A stretch of 64,000 bases of DNA from Halorientalis sp. IM1011 (GTDB taxonomy: Archaea > Halobacteriota > Halobacteria > Halobacteriales > Haloarculaceae), in the NCBI RefSeq assembly GCF_001989615.1, contig NZ_CP019067.1, positions 558,001 to 622,000 on the forward strand, in the 5' to 3' direction. Shown one piece after another: positions 55,343-63,618 of this stretch (positions within the stretch are counted from its first letter, which is position 1; the number at the start of each line of letters is the position of its first letter). The notes below the pieces were generated by a model. The model did no database searches and was not told the origin of the DNA. It saw only the letters and a program-made list of their open reading frames with translations. The position numbers and the translations under genes are program-made.

Positions 55343-56476
55343 ATGGCAGATTCGACCGGCGCGGTCCAGACGCTCGAGCAGATCGTCGCCGACTTCGGGA
55401 ACAAGAACGTGACGTTCATGGCCGCCGGCATCGCCTACAACGCCTTCGTCTCGCTGGCTCCGCTGCTGTTGTTGCTCCTCTTCGTCACCTCGGTGATCGG
55501 GACCGAACTCGAACGCCGGATCGTCGAACTCGCCCAGGGCGCGCTCCCCGGTCCCATCGGCGACACGTTCGCGACAGTGTTCCAGGAAGGGTCGGGGTAC
55601 GCGAGCGCTTCCGTCGTGGGCATCGTCGTCCTGCTCTGGGGGACCCTGAAGATCTTTCGCGGGCTCGACACCGCCTTCTCCGAGATCTACGAGACCGAAC
55701 AGGAGAACTCCTTTCTCGACCAACTGATCGACGGGATGGTGGCGCTGATCGCGCTCGTCCTGGCCCTCGTCGCGACCATCGGTGCCACCGTCCTGTTCGC
55801 CCGGTTCTCGGGACTGGTCCCCTACGCCGGCCTGCTCTCGCCGCTGATCGTCGTGGCCGGTCTCGTCCTCGCCTTCACGCCCATGTTCTACCGGTTTCCG
55901 GACACTGACGTGGAGTGGCGACACGTCCTGCCCGGCGTCGTGTTCGCGGCGGTGGGCTGGGCCCTCCTCCAGTCGCTGTTCCAGGTGTACCTGACCTTCT
56001 CCAGTGGCACGGCCGGCGGCGTCTTCGGGGGCGTCCTCGTCGTCGTCACGTGGCTCTACTTCTCCGGTCTCGTCCTGCTCACCGGCGCGGTCATCAACGC
56101 CGTCCTCGGCGGCCACTCCTCCGGCAAGGCCGGCGGCGTCGGCCGCGCCGCGGCCGGCTACGAGACCACTCGCGAAGACGACCTCCCACCGGAACAGTTC
56201 GGGAACTACCTCCTCGGTCTCCGGTCCGACCTGACCGACCGTGCCGGCGCGAATCGACCGACCGTCGGCGACGACGGCGTCAGGCGATACCCCGCACCGG
56301 ACGGCGACGTTCACGTGATCGAGCAGACCAACAGGGACGGCGACACCCAGCAGTGGGCGGTCTCCGTCCGCTGGGAGGCCCCCCTCGACGAGACCGACGA
56401 CGCCGTCCCGACCGAGACGGCCGACCGACGCCGTCGACGCGGCGGCGCGGACGACTCCACGCACGCCGGCGACTGA
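55343..56476 (+). CDS. YihY/BrkB-family membrane protein
   Basis: A 377-residue protein. The YihY core is read in FMAAGIAYNAFVSLAPLLLL, then GTLKIFRGLDTAFSEIYETE and TWLYFSGLVLLTGAVINAVL, with about six helices. The family was once called ribonuclease BN but is not a nuclease. The last 90 residues are a hydrophilic haloarchaeal extension rich in Asp and Arg. The function is unknown. Confidence 0.9.
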   Translation: MADSTGAVQTLEQIVADFGNKNVTFMAAGIAYNAFVSLAPLLLLLLFVTSVIGTELERRIVELAQGALPGPIGDTFATVFQEGSGYASASVVGIVVLLWGTLKIFRGLDTAFSEIYETEQENSFLDQLIDGMVALIALVLALVATIGATVLFARFSGLVPYAGLLSPLIVVAGLVLAFTPMFYRFPDTDVEWRHVLPGVVFAAVGWALLQSLFQVYLTFSSGTAGGVFGGVLVVVTWLYFSGLVLLTGAVINAVLGGHSSGKAGGVGRAAAGYETTREDDLPPEQFGNYLLGLRSDLTDRAGANRPTVGDDGVRRYPAPDGDVHVIEQTNRDGDTQQWAVSVRWEAPLDETDDAVPTETADRRRRRGGADDSTHAGD

Positions 56477-56499
56477 CGACACCCCTCGAAAGATGGCCG

Positions 56500-57342
56500 T
56501 CAGTCGTCGGACAGCACCACGTCCGCGAGCACCGGCAGGTGATCCGAGGGGTAGAGCCCGCCGTCGTACGTGTCCGAGCAGATCCCGTGCTGGATGGCTC
56601 TCGCGTCCGGGTCGACCAGCACGTAGTCGATCTTCTTCTCCGGGACGAGATTGCTGAACGTGGTCATACTCGTCGACGGCCCGTGGCTCGACATTTCCGC
56701 GGTCGTCGCGGCGTCACACAGCCGCCGACTCTCCGCCGCTGACTCCTCCGTGAGCCGTCTGTACGGTTCCGATCCCGATTGGCAGTTGAGGTCCCCCGTC
56801 ACGACGACCGGCTCGTCGACCGCGATGTCGGCGCTGCGTCGCCGGAGGAGGGTCGCGCTCTCCTCCCTCGCGGTCGCCCCGCGGTGATCGAAGTGCGTGT
56901 TGAAGTGATAGAACGTCCCGTCCGTCACCGTGTCACGGAGCCGAACGTACCGCACCATCCGGGACAGCGCCGCGTCCCAGCCCCGACTCGGCGTCCCCGG
57001 CGTCTCCGAGAGCCAGAACGACCCCTCGTCTTCCAGCGTGAACCGCTCGCGCCGGAACCCCAGCGCCGGATGATCGCCGTAATCCTCGCTCCCCGCCCGT
57101 CCAGCCTCCAACCACTCGAACCCCGGAAGCGCCGACCGGATCTCAGCGACCTGAGAGTGAAACGCCTCCTGCAGGCCGACGACGTCCGGCCGGTGGAACC
57201 GGATCGTCGTCGTCACCGGTTCCCGGCGACGCTCCCAGGCGTGTGGTCCGCCAGGCGGCGACGGATACCGGACGTTGTACGTCATGAGACGGATACTCGC
57301 CGCACAGTCTCCTGGCTGGGGAGTCACGAGTGTAACTGGCAC
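56500..57342 (-). CDS. Endonuclease/exonuclease/phosphatase-family enzyme
   Basis: A 280-residue metal-dependent hydrolase. The fold's motifs are LMTYNVRYP, VGLQEAFHSQ, THFDHRG, VVVTGDLNCQSGSEPYRRL and the terminal SDHLPVLADV, which hold the catalytic Asn, Glu, Asp and His. It could be a nuclease or a phospholipase/phosphodiesterase. The GTG start at 57342 overlaps the end of the upstream gene by 19 bases; an ATG at 57285 would cut into the first strand. Confidence 0.88.
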   Translation of the reverse strand: MPVTLVTPQPGDCAASIRLMTYNVRYPSPPGGPHAWERRREPVTTTIRFHRPDVVGLQEAFHSQVAEIRSALPGFEWLEAGRAGSEDYGDHPALGFRRERFTLEDEGSFWLSETPGTPSRGWDAALSRMVRYVRLRDTVTDGTFYHFNTHFDHRGATAREESATLLRRRSADIAVDEPVVVTGDLNCQSGSEPYRRLTEESAAESRRLCDAATTAEMSSHGPSTSMTTFSNLVPEKKIDYVLVDPDARAIQHGICSDTYDGGLYPSDHLPVLADVVLSDD

Positions 57343-57608
57343 GCGATGGCCGATTCGTGTCGCTCGACGACCTCGTGGACGTGTTCGAGATCTCGAACTG
57401 AGAGGTTCGGGTTCCCCACCTCACCGGCCCGGACCATCGACAGGCGACTGGTCACGTACCCACAGACCCAGAGCCGGCCGCTGGTAGTGAGTCGGTCCCG
57501 ACTCTCGACCAGTTCCGCGTCCACACCCCCGTCACGCATACACTGTGCCATGCTCGTCGAGAGGTTCTCCAGTATCGCTTCGAGGTACTCCTCCTCGTAC
57601 GGTTCCAT
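57324..57608 (-). CDS. Small hypothetical protein
   Basis: A 94-residue acidic protein with two Cys (SMAQCMRDGG and LWVCGYVTSR) and a final ACQLHS. It overlaps the start of the endonuclease-like gene. No known motif is visible. A regulatory or partner role for that enzyme is only suggested by the overlap. Confidence 0.6.
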   Translation of the reverse strand: MEPYEEEYLEAILENLSTSMAQCMRDGGVDAELVESRDRLTTSGRLWVCGYVTSRLSMVRAGEVGNPNLSVRDLEHVHEVVERHESAIACQLHS

Positions 57609-57671
57609 AGTCTACCCATTAGCACACTTGGACTGATAGCGGTTGCGCCCTCCCAGACGTGTTATAGTATC

Positions 57672-57748
57672 TGGCAGGCGGTAGATTTGAACTACGCCCA
57701 CTTCGGTCGCGTCGCTCCCTCGTGGTCTACTTCAAATCTACTCTGCCA
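57672..57748. repeat. 77-base inverted repeat with tRNA T-arm-like sequence
   Basis: TGGCAG at 57672-57677 pairs with CTGCCA at 57743-57748. TAGATTTGAA at 57682-57691 pairs with TTCAAATCTA at 57731-57740. The left arm also repeats 16 bases of the nearby tRNA exactly (57680-57695 equals 57819-57834). It abuts the nested-hairpin element at 57749. Confidence 0.75.
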
Positions 57749-57809
57749 TTTTGACGCTCACGGTCACGAGTACCGCTACGCGGTACTCGCGGGTTTGTTC
57801 GCGTCAAAA
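57749..57809. repeat. 61-base nested-hairpin element beside the tRNA
   Basis: The outer arms TTTTGACGC (57749-57757) and GCGTCAAAA (57801-57809) are perfect. Inside, GAGTACCGC-TAC-GCGGTACTC (57768-57788) is a perfect 9-base stem with a three-base loop. It begins two bases after the 3' end of the tRNA on the minus strand. Its plan matches the element beside hisF. Confidence 0.8.
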
Positions 57810-57810
57810 G

Positions 57811-57885
57811 TAGCGGGAGGTAGATTTGAACTACCGATCTGCGGGTTATGAGCCCGCCGGAATCTCCTGGCTATCCCATCCCGCT
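57811..57885 (-). tRNA. Initiator tRNA-Met (CAU)
   Basis: A 75-base tRNA. The acceptor stem AGCGGGA pairs with TCCCGCT, with discriminator A. The anticodon loop reads CTCATAA on a five-pair stem with three consecutive G-C pairs next to the loop (GGG/CCC), a mark of initiators. The T-arm is GGTAG-TTCAAAT-CTACC. The A1-U72 end pair is also typical of archaeal initiators. CCA is not encoded. A TATA-like CCTTAATT lies 24-31 bases upstream. Confidence 0.95.
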
Positions 57886-57908
57886 ACATCTTCGTAAACC
57901 CGACCGCC

Positions 57909-57916
57909 AATTAAGG
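57909..57916 (-). promoter_or_regulatory. TATA-like box of initiator tRNA
   Basis: The minus strand reads CCTTAATT, 24-31 bases before the 5' end of the mature tRNA. Confidence 0.5.
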
Positions 57917-57954
57917 GTTGTGATTCCGAAGCCGTCCGTCAATTTCTCCCGTGA

Positions 57955-58413
57955 TCACTCCGCGTGAACACGCCACGTGAACAGACTCTCGAACGCGTAG
58001 TTGACGAACATCGCGATCCCCACCGCGATCCACTTCGAGAACAGATACCAGACGTCGTTCCCGAACAGCATCACCGAGACACCGGCGAAGGTCACGAGCC
58101 CGTAGAAGATGCCGTACTGCACCGACGATCCGACCGACCGAACGGCGTGGGACTTCACCAGCCTACGGAGGAGTTTCCCCGGTTCGCCGACGTCCGCGAA
58201 CGTCCAGTGTTCGTTCACCGTGAACATCACGAGGATCGCCGCCTCGATGCTCAACAGACCAGCAAGCCACGGTTCGAGGCCGAGCAGTTCCGTCAGCGCC
58301 ACGAGCGTGATCGTATCGGCGATCAGACCCACGACGCCGACGGAGACGAACTGGCCGAACCGGACGCCGGACAGCAGCGACTCCAGATAGCTGGGGAGTT
58401 CCCGGTCACTCAT
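57955..58413 (-). CDS. GtrA-family membrane protein
   Basis: A 152-residue protein with four helices. The GtrA signature is read in VRFGQFVSVGVVGLIADTIT and in the final FVNYAFESLFTWRV. GtrA proteins help move polyprenyl-linked sugars across the membrane. It overlaps the upstream glycosyltransferase gene by four bases. Confidence 0.92.
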   Translation of the reverse strand: MSDRELPSYLESLLSGVRFGQFVSVGVVGLIADTITLVALTELLGLEPWLAGLLSIEAAILVMFTVNEHWTFADVGEPGKLLRRLVKSHAVRSVGSSVQYGIFYGLVTFAGVSVMLFGNDVWYLFSKWIAVGIAMFVNYAFESLFTWRVHAE

Positions 58414-59174
58414 CGTTTGTCGATCAACGCCTCCTCGTCCTCGCGGCGGTCCGCGATTGCTGTGTGCAGTCGGCTGTTCCGAACCCGCTCGACGCGGTGG
58501 CGGGCGGTGAACAGTGCCGTCGCCATCCGGATCGAGGTCCGGATCGGTTCGACGGTCGAGCCGGGCTGGTCCTCCCAGGTTATCGGCACCTCCTCGATCC
58601 GCAGGTCGAACGCGGCGGCCATCGCCACGAGTTCGATGTCCCAGGCGAACCCCGCCTCGTAGAGGTGTTCGCGAATCCGCTCCCACCCCTCACGCGTTAT
58701 CGCCTTCGCGCCACACTGATAGTCGTGGAGTTTCGCGTCGAGCAACCGCCGGGCGAGCCAGACGAACCCCTCGCCGAGCCAGCGGCGGGCCGTCGTCTGG
58801 TGGTCAGAGACCGTGGCGTCGGGGTGGCGACGGGACCCCACGGCGAGGTCCGCCTCGCCCGCGAGGACGGGGTCGACGACGGCGGCCGCCGAGTCGGGCG
58901 TGGTGCTCCCGTCGGCGTCGAGGAAGGCGAGCACGTCGGTCGACAGTGCCTCGAAGCCGGCGGTGACGGCTGCCCCCTTCCCGCGACGGTACGGGACGAC
59001 GCCGATCGAGACCGGGAGATCACGGAGGCGCTCGACCACCTGATCGTCGGCGGCGTCGAGTTCGATCCGGATGGCCGCCGGGTCGAGTCGCCGATCGATG
59101 GCCTCGACGTAGGCCGACAGCCGTTCCACGTCCGGGCGGTAGGCGGGGACAACGACACCGAGGGACCGACTCAT
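58410..59174 (-). CDS. Polyprenyl-phosphate glycosyltransferase, family 2
   Basis: A 254-residue GT2 enzyme of the dolichyl-phosphate sugar synthase type. It starts LGVVVPAYRPDVERLSAYVE, the DxD metal site is VLAFLDADGSTTPDSAAAVV, and CGAKAITREGWERIREHLYE is the usual C-terminal part. No membrane domain; the GtrA neighbour probably supplies it. A TTTTTACTC lies 23-31 bases before the ATG, which supports this start. Confidence 0.93.
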   Translation of the reverse strand: MSRSLGVVVPAYRPDVERLSAYVEAIDRRLDPAAIRIELDAADDQVVERLRDLPVSIGVVPYRRGKGAAVTAGFEALSTDVLAFLDADGSTTPDSAAAVVDPVLAGEADLAVGSRRHPDATVSDHQTTARRWLGEGFVWLARRLLDAKLHDYQCGAKAITREGWERIREHLYEAGFAWDIELVAMAAAFDLRIEEVPITWEDQPGSTVEPIRTSIRMATALFTARHRVERVRNSRLHTAIADRREDEEALIDKR

Positions 59175-59196
59175 CGTCCGCCAAATTCCGCGGAGT

Positions 59197-59205
59197 GAGT
59201 AAAAA
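59197..59205 (-). promoter_or_regulatory. TATA-like box of glycosyltransferase-gtrA operon
   Basis: The minus strand reads TTTTTACTC, 23-31 bases before the ATG at 59174. The plus-strand gene on the other side starts about 65 bases away, so the gap is a compact divergent promoter. Confidence 0.5.
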
Positions 59206-59269
59206 CCGTTCGTCTCGTGCCGGTGGCGAACAAGAAAAGGTATAGGGACGGACGCGTCTCCCACAGGTG

Positions 59270-61738
59270 ATGGAGTTCCTGCTCGTCGCCCTGTGGTTAG
59301 GGGTCTTCCTGGCGCTGCTGCTGGCCGGACTCCCGCTTGCCGACGCGCTGTTCGGTCGCCTCGCCGACCGGGGTGTCGGGGTGGCGCTCGTCTGCTCGTT
59401 CACGATCCTCTGGTTCGTGACCTACTGGATCGGACGCGTCTCGTTCGGCCTCGCACCGTTCGTCGCCGTCGCCGTCCTCGCACTCCTCGCCGGTGGACTC
59501 CTCGCCCGGCGCGGCGTCGATCTGGATCGCCGCGTCCTCGCCGAGACCGTCGGCGTGTTCACCCTCGCCTTCCTCTTTCTCGTCGCGGTGCGGGCCGTCG
59601 ACCCCGCCGTCCACCCGGCGGGCGGCGAGAAGTTCCTCGATTTCGGCCTGCTCCAGTCGCTGCTGCGCGCCCCGACGCTCCCGCCCGAGGACATGTGGTT
59701 CGCTGGCGAACCGGTGAGCTACTACTACGGCGGACACCTGCTCGCCGCGCTGCTGGCGCGACTGACCGCGACCGAGGCCCGCTTCGCCTACAACCTCGCG
59801 CTCGCGGGCTTTTTCGCGACGTTCGTCACCGCCGCCTACGGCCTGGCCGGCTCCGTCGCGGCCAGCCGGTCGAGTCCGCGGTGGCTCGGCGGCGTCTTCG
59901 GTGCTTTCTTCGTCGCCGTCGCGAGCAACCTCACGACCCCGCTGCGCTTCGTCGTCGCGCTCGTCGACGGCTGGAACGCGTCCCTGAGCGAGATGACGGG
60001 GCTCGCCGGTGTCGTCGCGACACCCTTCGAGCTCGTGTTCGCGGCGCTCGACGGCCTGATCGGTTTCGTGATCGGGGTCGTCGGCGTCGAGGCGGACGGA
60101 CTCGCGGCTGGCCTCGACCAGTTCGACTACTGGGACGCCAGCCGCGTCATCGACGGGACGATCAACGAGTTCCCCCTGTTCGCCTGGCTCAACGGCGACC
60201 TGCACGCCCACATGATGGGGCCGCCCTTCCTCCTTTTGGCCGCGACGGTGTGTCTCACGTACTATCTGACGCCGGCCGAGGCAATCTGGCGGCGACGTGC
60301 GCTCGTCTTCGGCGCAGCCCCGCCGCTGGCCGGCCTGCTGGCTGTCGTCAACACCTGGTCGTTCCCGAGCGTCGCCGGGCTGACGGTCCTGACCGTGCTG
60401 TTCGCGCCCGCCGAGGCCCGGACGCTGTTGCCCGCGTCCGTCGCCGACCGGCTCGACACCGACGACTGGCGGCTCGCCGAGGGCGTCCGGTTGCTGGTCG
60501 CCGGCGGCGTGGGGGCAGTCGTCGTGCTCGGGGGACTGGTCCTCTCGGCCCCGTTCTGGATGGTCGCGGCCAGCGGGCGTGAACTCGCACTGTTCCCGGC
60601 CCGAAGCAGCCTCGGCGCGCTCGTGCTCGTTCACGGGACCTTCCTGCTGGTGTTCGTTCCCTATCTGCTCCGGCACGCGCTCCCCCGCGCCCGGAACGGT
60701 TGGCGGACTGTCACCTTGCTCGCCGTCGTCGCCGTGATCGCCCTGCTGAGCCGGGCCGCCGCAGTCCTGCTCTTTCTCCCGCTGCTCGGGGTCGGCTGGG
60801 CGCTGCTCCGGTGGCGCGACCTGCCCGGCGGTGTCAGGGGACGTATCGGGGACAGAGTTCGACCCGACCGTACGGCAGGGGCGGCCGCCGCGAGTGCGGA
60901 CGGTGGTGGCGCTGGCGACGCCGAGTCGCCACCGTCCGGAACCACACTCCCGCTCCCGGGCTTCGAGACGGTGTTGCTCGTCGCCGGCGCGGGGCTGGTG
61001 TTGCTCGTCGAGTTCGTCTACGTGAAAGAGCAGGCCGGTCCCGGGCGGATGAACACGGTGTTCAAGACCTACGCGCAGGTCTGGGCGCTGTGGGCGGTCG
61101 CGGCCGGCGCGGCCCTGTCCCATCTCGTCTGGCAACACCGACCCGAACTCGGCCTCAGCGGCGGTCGCTGGCGGCCCGCCCTGCGGGTGTTCGCCGCGGT
61201 CCTGATCGTCAGTACGTCGATCTACGGCGGTCTGGCGCTGACCAGCCACTTCACCAGTGACTCGGTGTACGCCCAGACCGACGACCCGACGCTCGACGCG
61301 ACCGAGTTCGTCGACCGCGTCCACCCCGAGGAGGCGGCCGCCATCCGCTGGGTCGGCCAGCTAGACGAACGACCGACGATCACCACCGCACCAGGGAGTT
61401 ACACCTGGGACGGAGAGCGCAACGGCGGGTCCAGCGCCCCGTCGAGCCTGACCGGTGTCCCGACGGTACTGGGCTGGCACCACGAGGTCGGCTATCGGGG
61501 ACAGGAGGCCTACGACCGCCGGGCGGCGGACCTCAGAACGATCTACACGGGCGATCCGGCGGAGAGCGCGGCCCTGCTCGAACAGTACGACGTTGAGTAC
61601 GTCTACGTCGGGCCGGCCGAGCGAGCGACCTACGGGTCGGCCTACCGGGGAATCACGGTCGGCGAGGTCCCGGGTGTGACGGTCGTGAGACAGTGGGAAG
61701 AAGTGACGATCTATCAGGTGAACCAGTCCGAACTCTAG
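59270..61738 (+). CDS. DUF2298 membrane protein, GT-C-like
   Basis: An 822-residue polytopic protein of the Chlor_Arch_YYY/DUF2298 family. Signatures: the acidic first loop AGGEKFLDFGLLQSLLRAPT, SYYYGGHLLAALLARLTATE, and NEFPLFAWLNGDLHAHMMGP with paired acidic and His residues, then VKEQAGPGRMNTVFKTYAQV. The C-terminal 150 residues form an outside domain (EAAAIRWVGQLDERPTITTA). The family looks like a glycosyltransferase using lipid-linked sugar. It is divergent from the GT2-gtrA pair. The ATG at 59270 follows an in-frame GTG. Confidence 0.92.
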   Translation: MEFLLVALWLGVFLALLLAGLPLADALFGRLADRGVGVALVCSFTILWFVTYWIGRVSFGLAPFVAVAVLALLAGGLLARRGVDLDRRVLAETVGVFTLAFLFLVAVRAVDPAVHPAGGEKFLDFGLLQSLLRAPTLPPEDMWFAGEPVSYYYGGHLLAALLARLTATEARFAYNLALAGFFATFVTAAYGLAGSVAASRSSPRWLGGVFGAFFVAVASNLTTPLRFVVALVDGWNASLSEMTGLAGVVATPFELVFAALDGLIGFVIGVVGVEADGLAAGLDQFDYWDASRVIDGTINEFPLFAWLNGDLHAHMMGPPFLLLAATVCLTYYLTPAEAIWRRRALVFGAAPPLAGLLAVVNTWSFPSVAGLTVLTVLFAPAEARTLLPASVADRLDTDDWRLAEGVRLLVAGGVGAVVVLGGLVLSAPFWMVAASGRELALFPARSSLGALVLVHGTFLLVFVPYLLRHALPRARNGWRTVTLLAVVAVIALLSRAAAVLLFLPLLGVGWALLRWRDLPGGVRGRIGDRVRPDRTAGAAAASADGGGAGDAESPPSGTTLPLPGFETVLLVAGAGLVLLVEFVYVKEQAGPGRMNTVFKTYAQVWALWAVAAGAALSHLVWQHRPELGLSGGRWRPALRVFAAVLIVSTSIYGGLALTSHFTSDSVYAQTDDPTLDATEFVDRVHPEEAAAIRWVGQLDERPTITTAPGSYTWDGERNGGSSAPSSLTGVPTVLGWHHEVGYRGQEAYDRRAADLRTIYTGDPAESAALLEQYDVEYVYVGPAERATYGSAYRGITVGEVPGVTVVRQWEEVTIYQVNQSEL

Positions 61739-61989
61739 GTCGCGGACTCGACGACGGTGATGGCGTCGGCGTCGGCCGACAACGTTTCGAGGTGGTTGGG
61801 GATGTACCGGCGGTACTGGTAGTCTTCGCGCTCGTCCTCGGAGCCGACGGTACACCACAGCTGGACGCGATCGGGGCCGTGCCAGTCGCCCTGGCGCGCG
61901 ACGCCGAAACAGACGTACTCCTCGCCGTCGTACTCGATGACGGCGTCTTTCCGGATCCCGGGGTCCCCGTTGATGATCAGCTGTTTCAT
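61735..61989 (-). CDS. HAH_0734-type small protein
   Basis: An 84-residue beta-rich protein (LIINGDPGIRKDAVIEYDGE, EYVCFGVARQGDWHGPDRVQ, RRYIPNHLETLSADADAITV). I recognise it as the HAH_0734 family of haloarchaea, function unknown. A CTTAACAG lies about 25-32 bases before the ATG. The stop overlaps the DUF2298 stop by four bases (CTAG). Confidence 0.82.
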   Translation of the reverse strand: MKQLIINGDPGIRKDAVIEYDGEEYVCFGVARQGDWHGPDRVQLWCTVGSEDEREDYQYRRYIPNHLETLSADADAITVVESAT

Positions 61990-62143
61990 GCCCGCCGGTT
62001 GACCCGAATCGCTGTTAAGCGCTTCGATGCCGAGAAATCGGGCGGTCCCCGTCCGGCCTCGGTCGACGGTCGGGGGCGAGCGGATACCGAAACCAAACGG
62101 GTTTTAACGGGCACTGTCTAACTCGGACACAAGGTAGATATCT

Positions 62144-62428
62144 ATGGAGATGCCACGCCGATTTAACACGTACTGCCCGCACTGCAACGAACACCACGAG
62201 GTGGAAGTCGAGAAGGTTCGCTCGGGGCGTTCCTCGGGCATGAAGAAGGTCAACGACCGCCAGCGCAAGCGGCGCGGCACCGGCATCGGGAACAAGGGTA
62301 AGTTCTCGAAGGTGCCCGGTGGGGACAAGCCCACCAAGAAGACCGACCTCAAGTACCGCTGCTCGGAGTGTGGCAAGGCTCACCTCCGTGAAGGATGGCG
62401 CGCCGGCCGACTCGAATTCCAAGAATAA
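62144..62428 (+). CDS. rpl44e: Ribosomal protein L44e
   Basis: A 94-residue zinc-binding protein of the large subunit near the E site. Four Cys are seen in [19 protein letters not shown] and [16 protein letters not shown]. The [12 protein letters not shown] stretch is diagnostic. First gene of a conserved archaeal translation operon. A GGTTTTAAC box at about 62098-62107 leaves a short leader with an AAGG that may bind the 16S 3' end. Confidence 0.97.
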   Translation: MEMPRRFNTYCPHCNEHHEVEVEKVRSGRSSGMKKVNDRQRKRRGTGIGNKGKFSKVPGGDKPTKKTDLKYRCSECGKAHLREGWRAGRLEFQE

Positions 62429-62430
62429 CG

Positions 62431-62604
62431 ATGGCAGGAAACTTCTACAGCGTCGCGTGTCCGGACTGTGAGAACGAACAGATCGTCTTCGGCAAGGCCG
62501 CCACGGAAGTCGCGTGTGCGGTCTGTGGCCACCAGCTCGCCCGCCCGACCGGCGGCGAAGCGGTCATCGAAGGCGAGGTCACCGACACCGTCGAGGCGCG
62601 ATAG
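62431..62604 (+). CDS. rps27e: Ribosomal protein S27e
   Basis: A 57-residue zinc ribbon of the small subunit: YSVACPDCENEQIVFGKAAT and EVACAVCGHQLARPTGGEAV. It starts two bases after the L44e stop and is followed directly by the aIF2-alpha ATG. The length is normal for archaea. Confidence 0.97.
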   Translation: MAGNFYSVACPDCENEQIVFGKAATEVACAVCGHQLARPTGGEAVIEGEVTDTVEAR

Positions 62605-63405
62605 ATGAAATACAGTGGCTGGCCCGAGCCCGGCGAACTCGTCGTCGGCCGGATCGACGAGATCGAGGACTTCGGCGTGTTCGTCGACATGCTGGAGTAC
62701 GAGGACAAGCGCGGGCTCTGTCACATCTCCGAGGTCGCCTCCGGCTGGATCAAGAACGTCCGCGACCACGTGAGCGAAGGCCAGACAGTCGTCGCCAAGG
62801 TGCTGGAAGTCGACGAGGACTCCCAGCAGGTCGACCTCTCGATCAAGGACGTCAACGACCACCAGCGCAAGGACAAGATCCAGGAGTGGAAAAACGAGCA
62901 GAAGGCCGACAACTGGATGGAACTGGCCTTCGGCGAGGACCTCGCCGACGAGACCTACGCCGCCATCGCCAACGAGTTCCTCGCGGAGTTCGGCTCGATG
63001 TACGACGGCTTCGAGCAGGCGGCCATCCACGGGACGGAAGCCCTCGAAGACACCGACCTCGACGACGAGGAGATCGAGAAGATCGTCGAGACCGCCCGCG
63101 AGAACGTCTCGGTGCCCTACGTCAACGTCACCGGCTACGTGGACCTCTCGGTCCCGTCGGCCGACGGCGTCGACGTGATCAAGGAGGCCCTGCAGGCCGC
63201 AGAGGGCAACGGGGAAATACCCGACGAAGTGGAACTCGAAGTCACCTACGTGGGTTCGCCGGAGTACCGCATCCGGGTCCGCGCCCCCGACTACAAGACC
63301 GCCGAGTCTCACCTCGAAGAGAGCGCCGACCGCGCGAGTGCAGTCGTCGCCGACCACGGTGGCACCGGCCACTACCACCGCGAGCGCAACACCGACGAGG
63401 AGTGA
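62605..63405 (+). CDS. Translation initiation factor aIF2 subunit alpha
   Basis: A 266-residue subunit of the factor that brings initiator tRNA to the ribosome. The N-terminal S1 domain is clear ([40 protein letters not shown]). A helical middle domain and a C-terminal alpha-beta domain that binds the gamma subunit ([20 protein letters not shown]) follow. It directly follows the S27e stop. Confidence 0.97.
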   Translation: MKYSGWPEPGELVVGRIDEIEDFGVFVDMLEYEDKRGLCHISEVASGWIKNVRDHVSEGQTVVAKVLEVDEDSQQVDLSIKDVNDHQRKDKIQEWKNEQKADNWMELAFGEDLADETYAAIANEFLAEFGSMYDGFEQAAIHGTEALEDTDLDDEEIEKIVETARENVSVPYVNVTGYVDLSVPSADGVDVIKEALQAAEGNGEIPDEVELEVTYVGSPEYRIRVRAPDYKTAESHLEESADRASAVVADHGGTGHYHRERNTDEE

Positions 63406-63430
63406 CGGTCACTCCGTCGGAGCCCTTCTC

Positions 63431-63613
63431 ATGAAATCCGACATCCGCGTCTGTTCGGCCTGGGAGTCGGCCCACGAGCGGCCGGTCTACACGCTGGGCG
63501 AGAGCTGTCCGGAGTGTGGGGCCGACGCCGAGAACAGCGCGCCAGCGCCGTTCGATCCCACGGACCGATACGGGGAATATCGACGCGCTATTAAGCGCAG
63601 GAACCGCGAGTAG
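63431..63613 (+). CDS. nop10: Nop10, H/ACA ribonucleoprotein subunit
   Basis: A 60-residue protein of the H/ACA pseudouridylation complex (with Cbf5, Gar1, L7Ae). Its sequence reads YTLGESCPECGADAENSAPA, then PFDPTDRYGEYRRAIKRR, the usual Cbf5-binding strand. One Cys pair of the zinc site is seen (CPEC); another Cys is in IRVCSAWE. It follows aIF2-alpha in the conserved operon. Confidence 0.95.
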   Translation: MKSDIRVCSAWESAHERPVYTLGESCPECGADAENSAPAPFDPTDRYGEYRRAIKRRNRE

Positions 63614-63618
63614 CGGGT

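Noticed and set aside
57672-57834. Integrated element bounded by tRNA att sites
   Set aside because: The 16-base repeats are only 139 bases apart and enclose no integrase or other gene.
63402-63420. Short inverted repeat GAGTGA-CGG-TCACTC over the aIF2-alpha stop as terminator
   Set aside because: nop10 and the PAC2 gene follow closely in the same operon and no T-run follows the stem.
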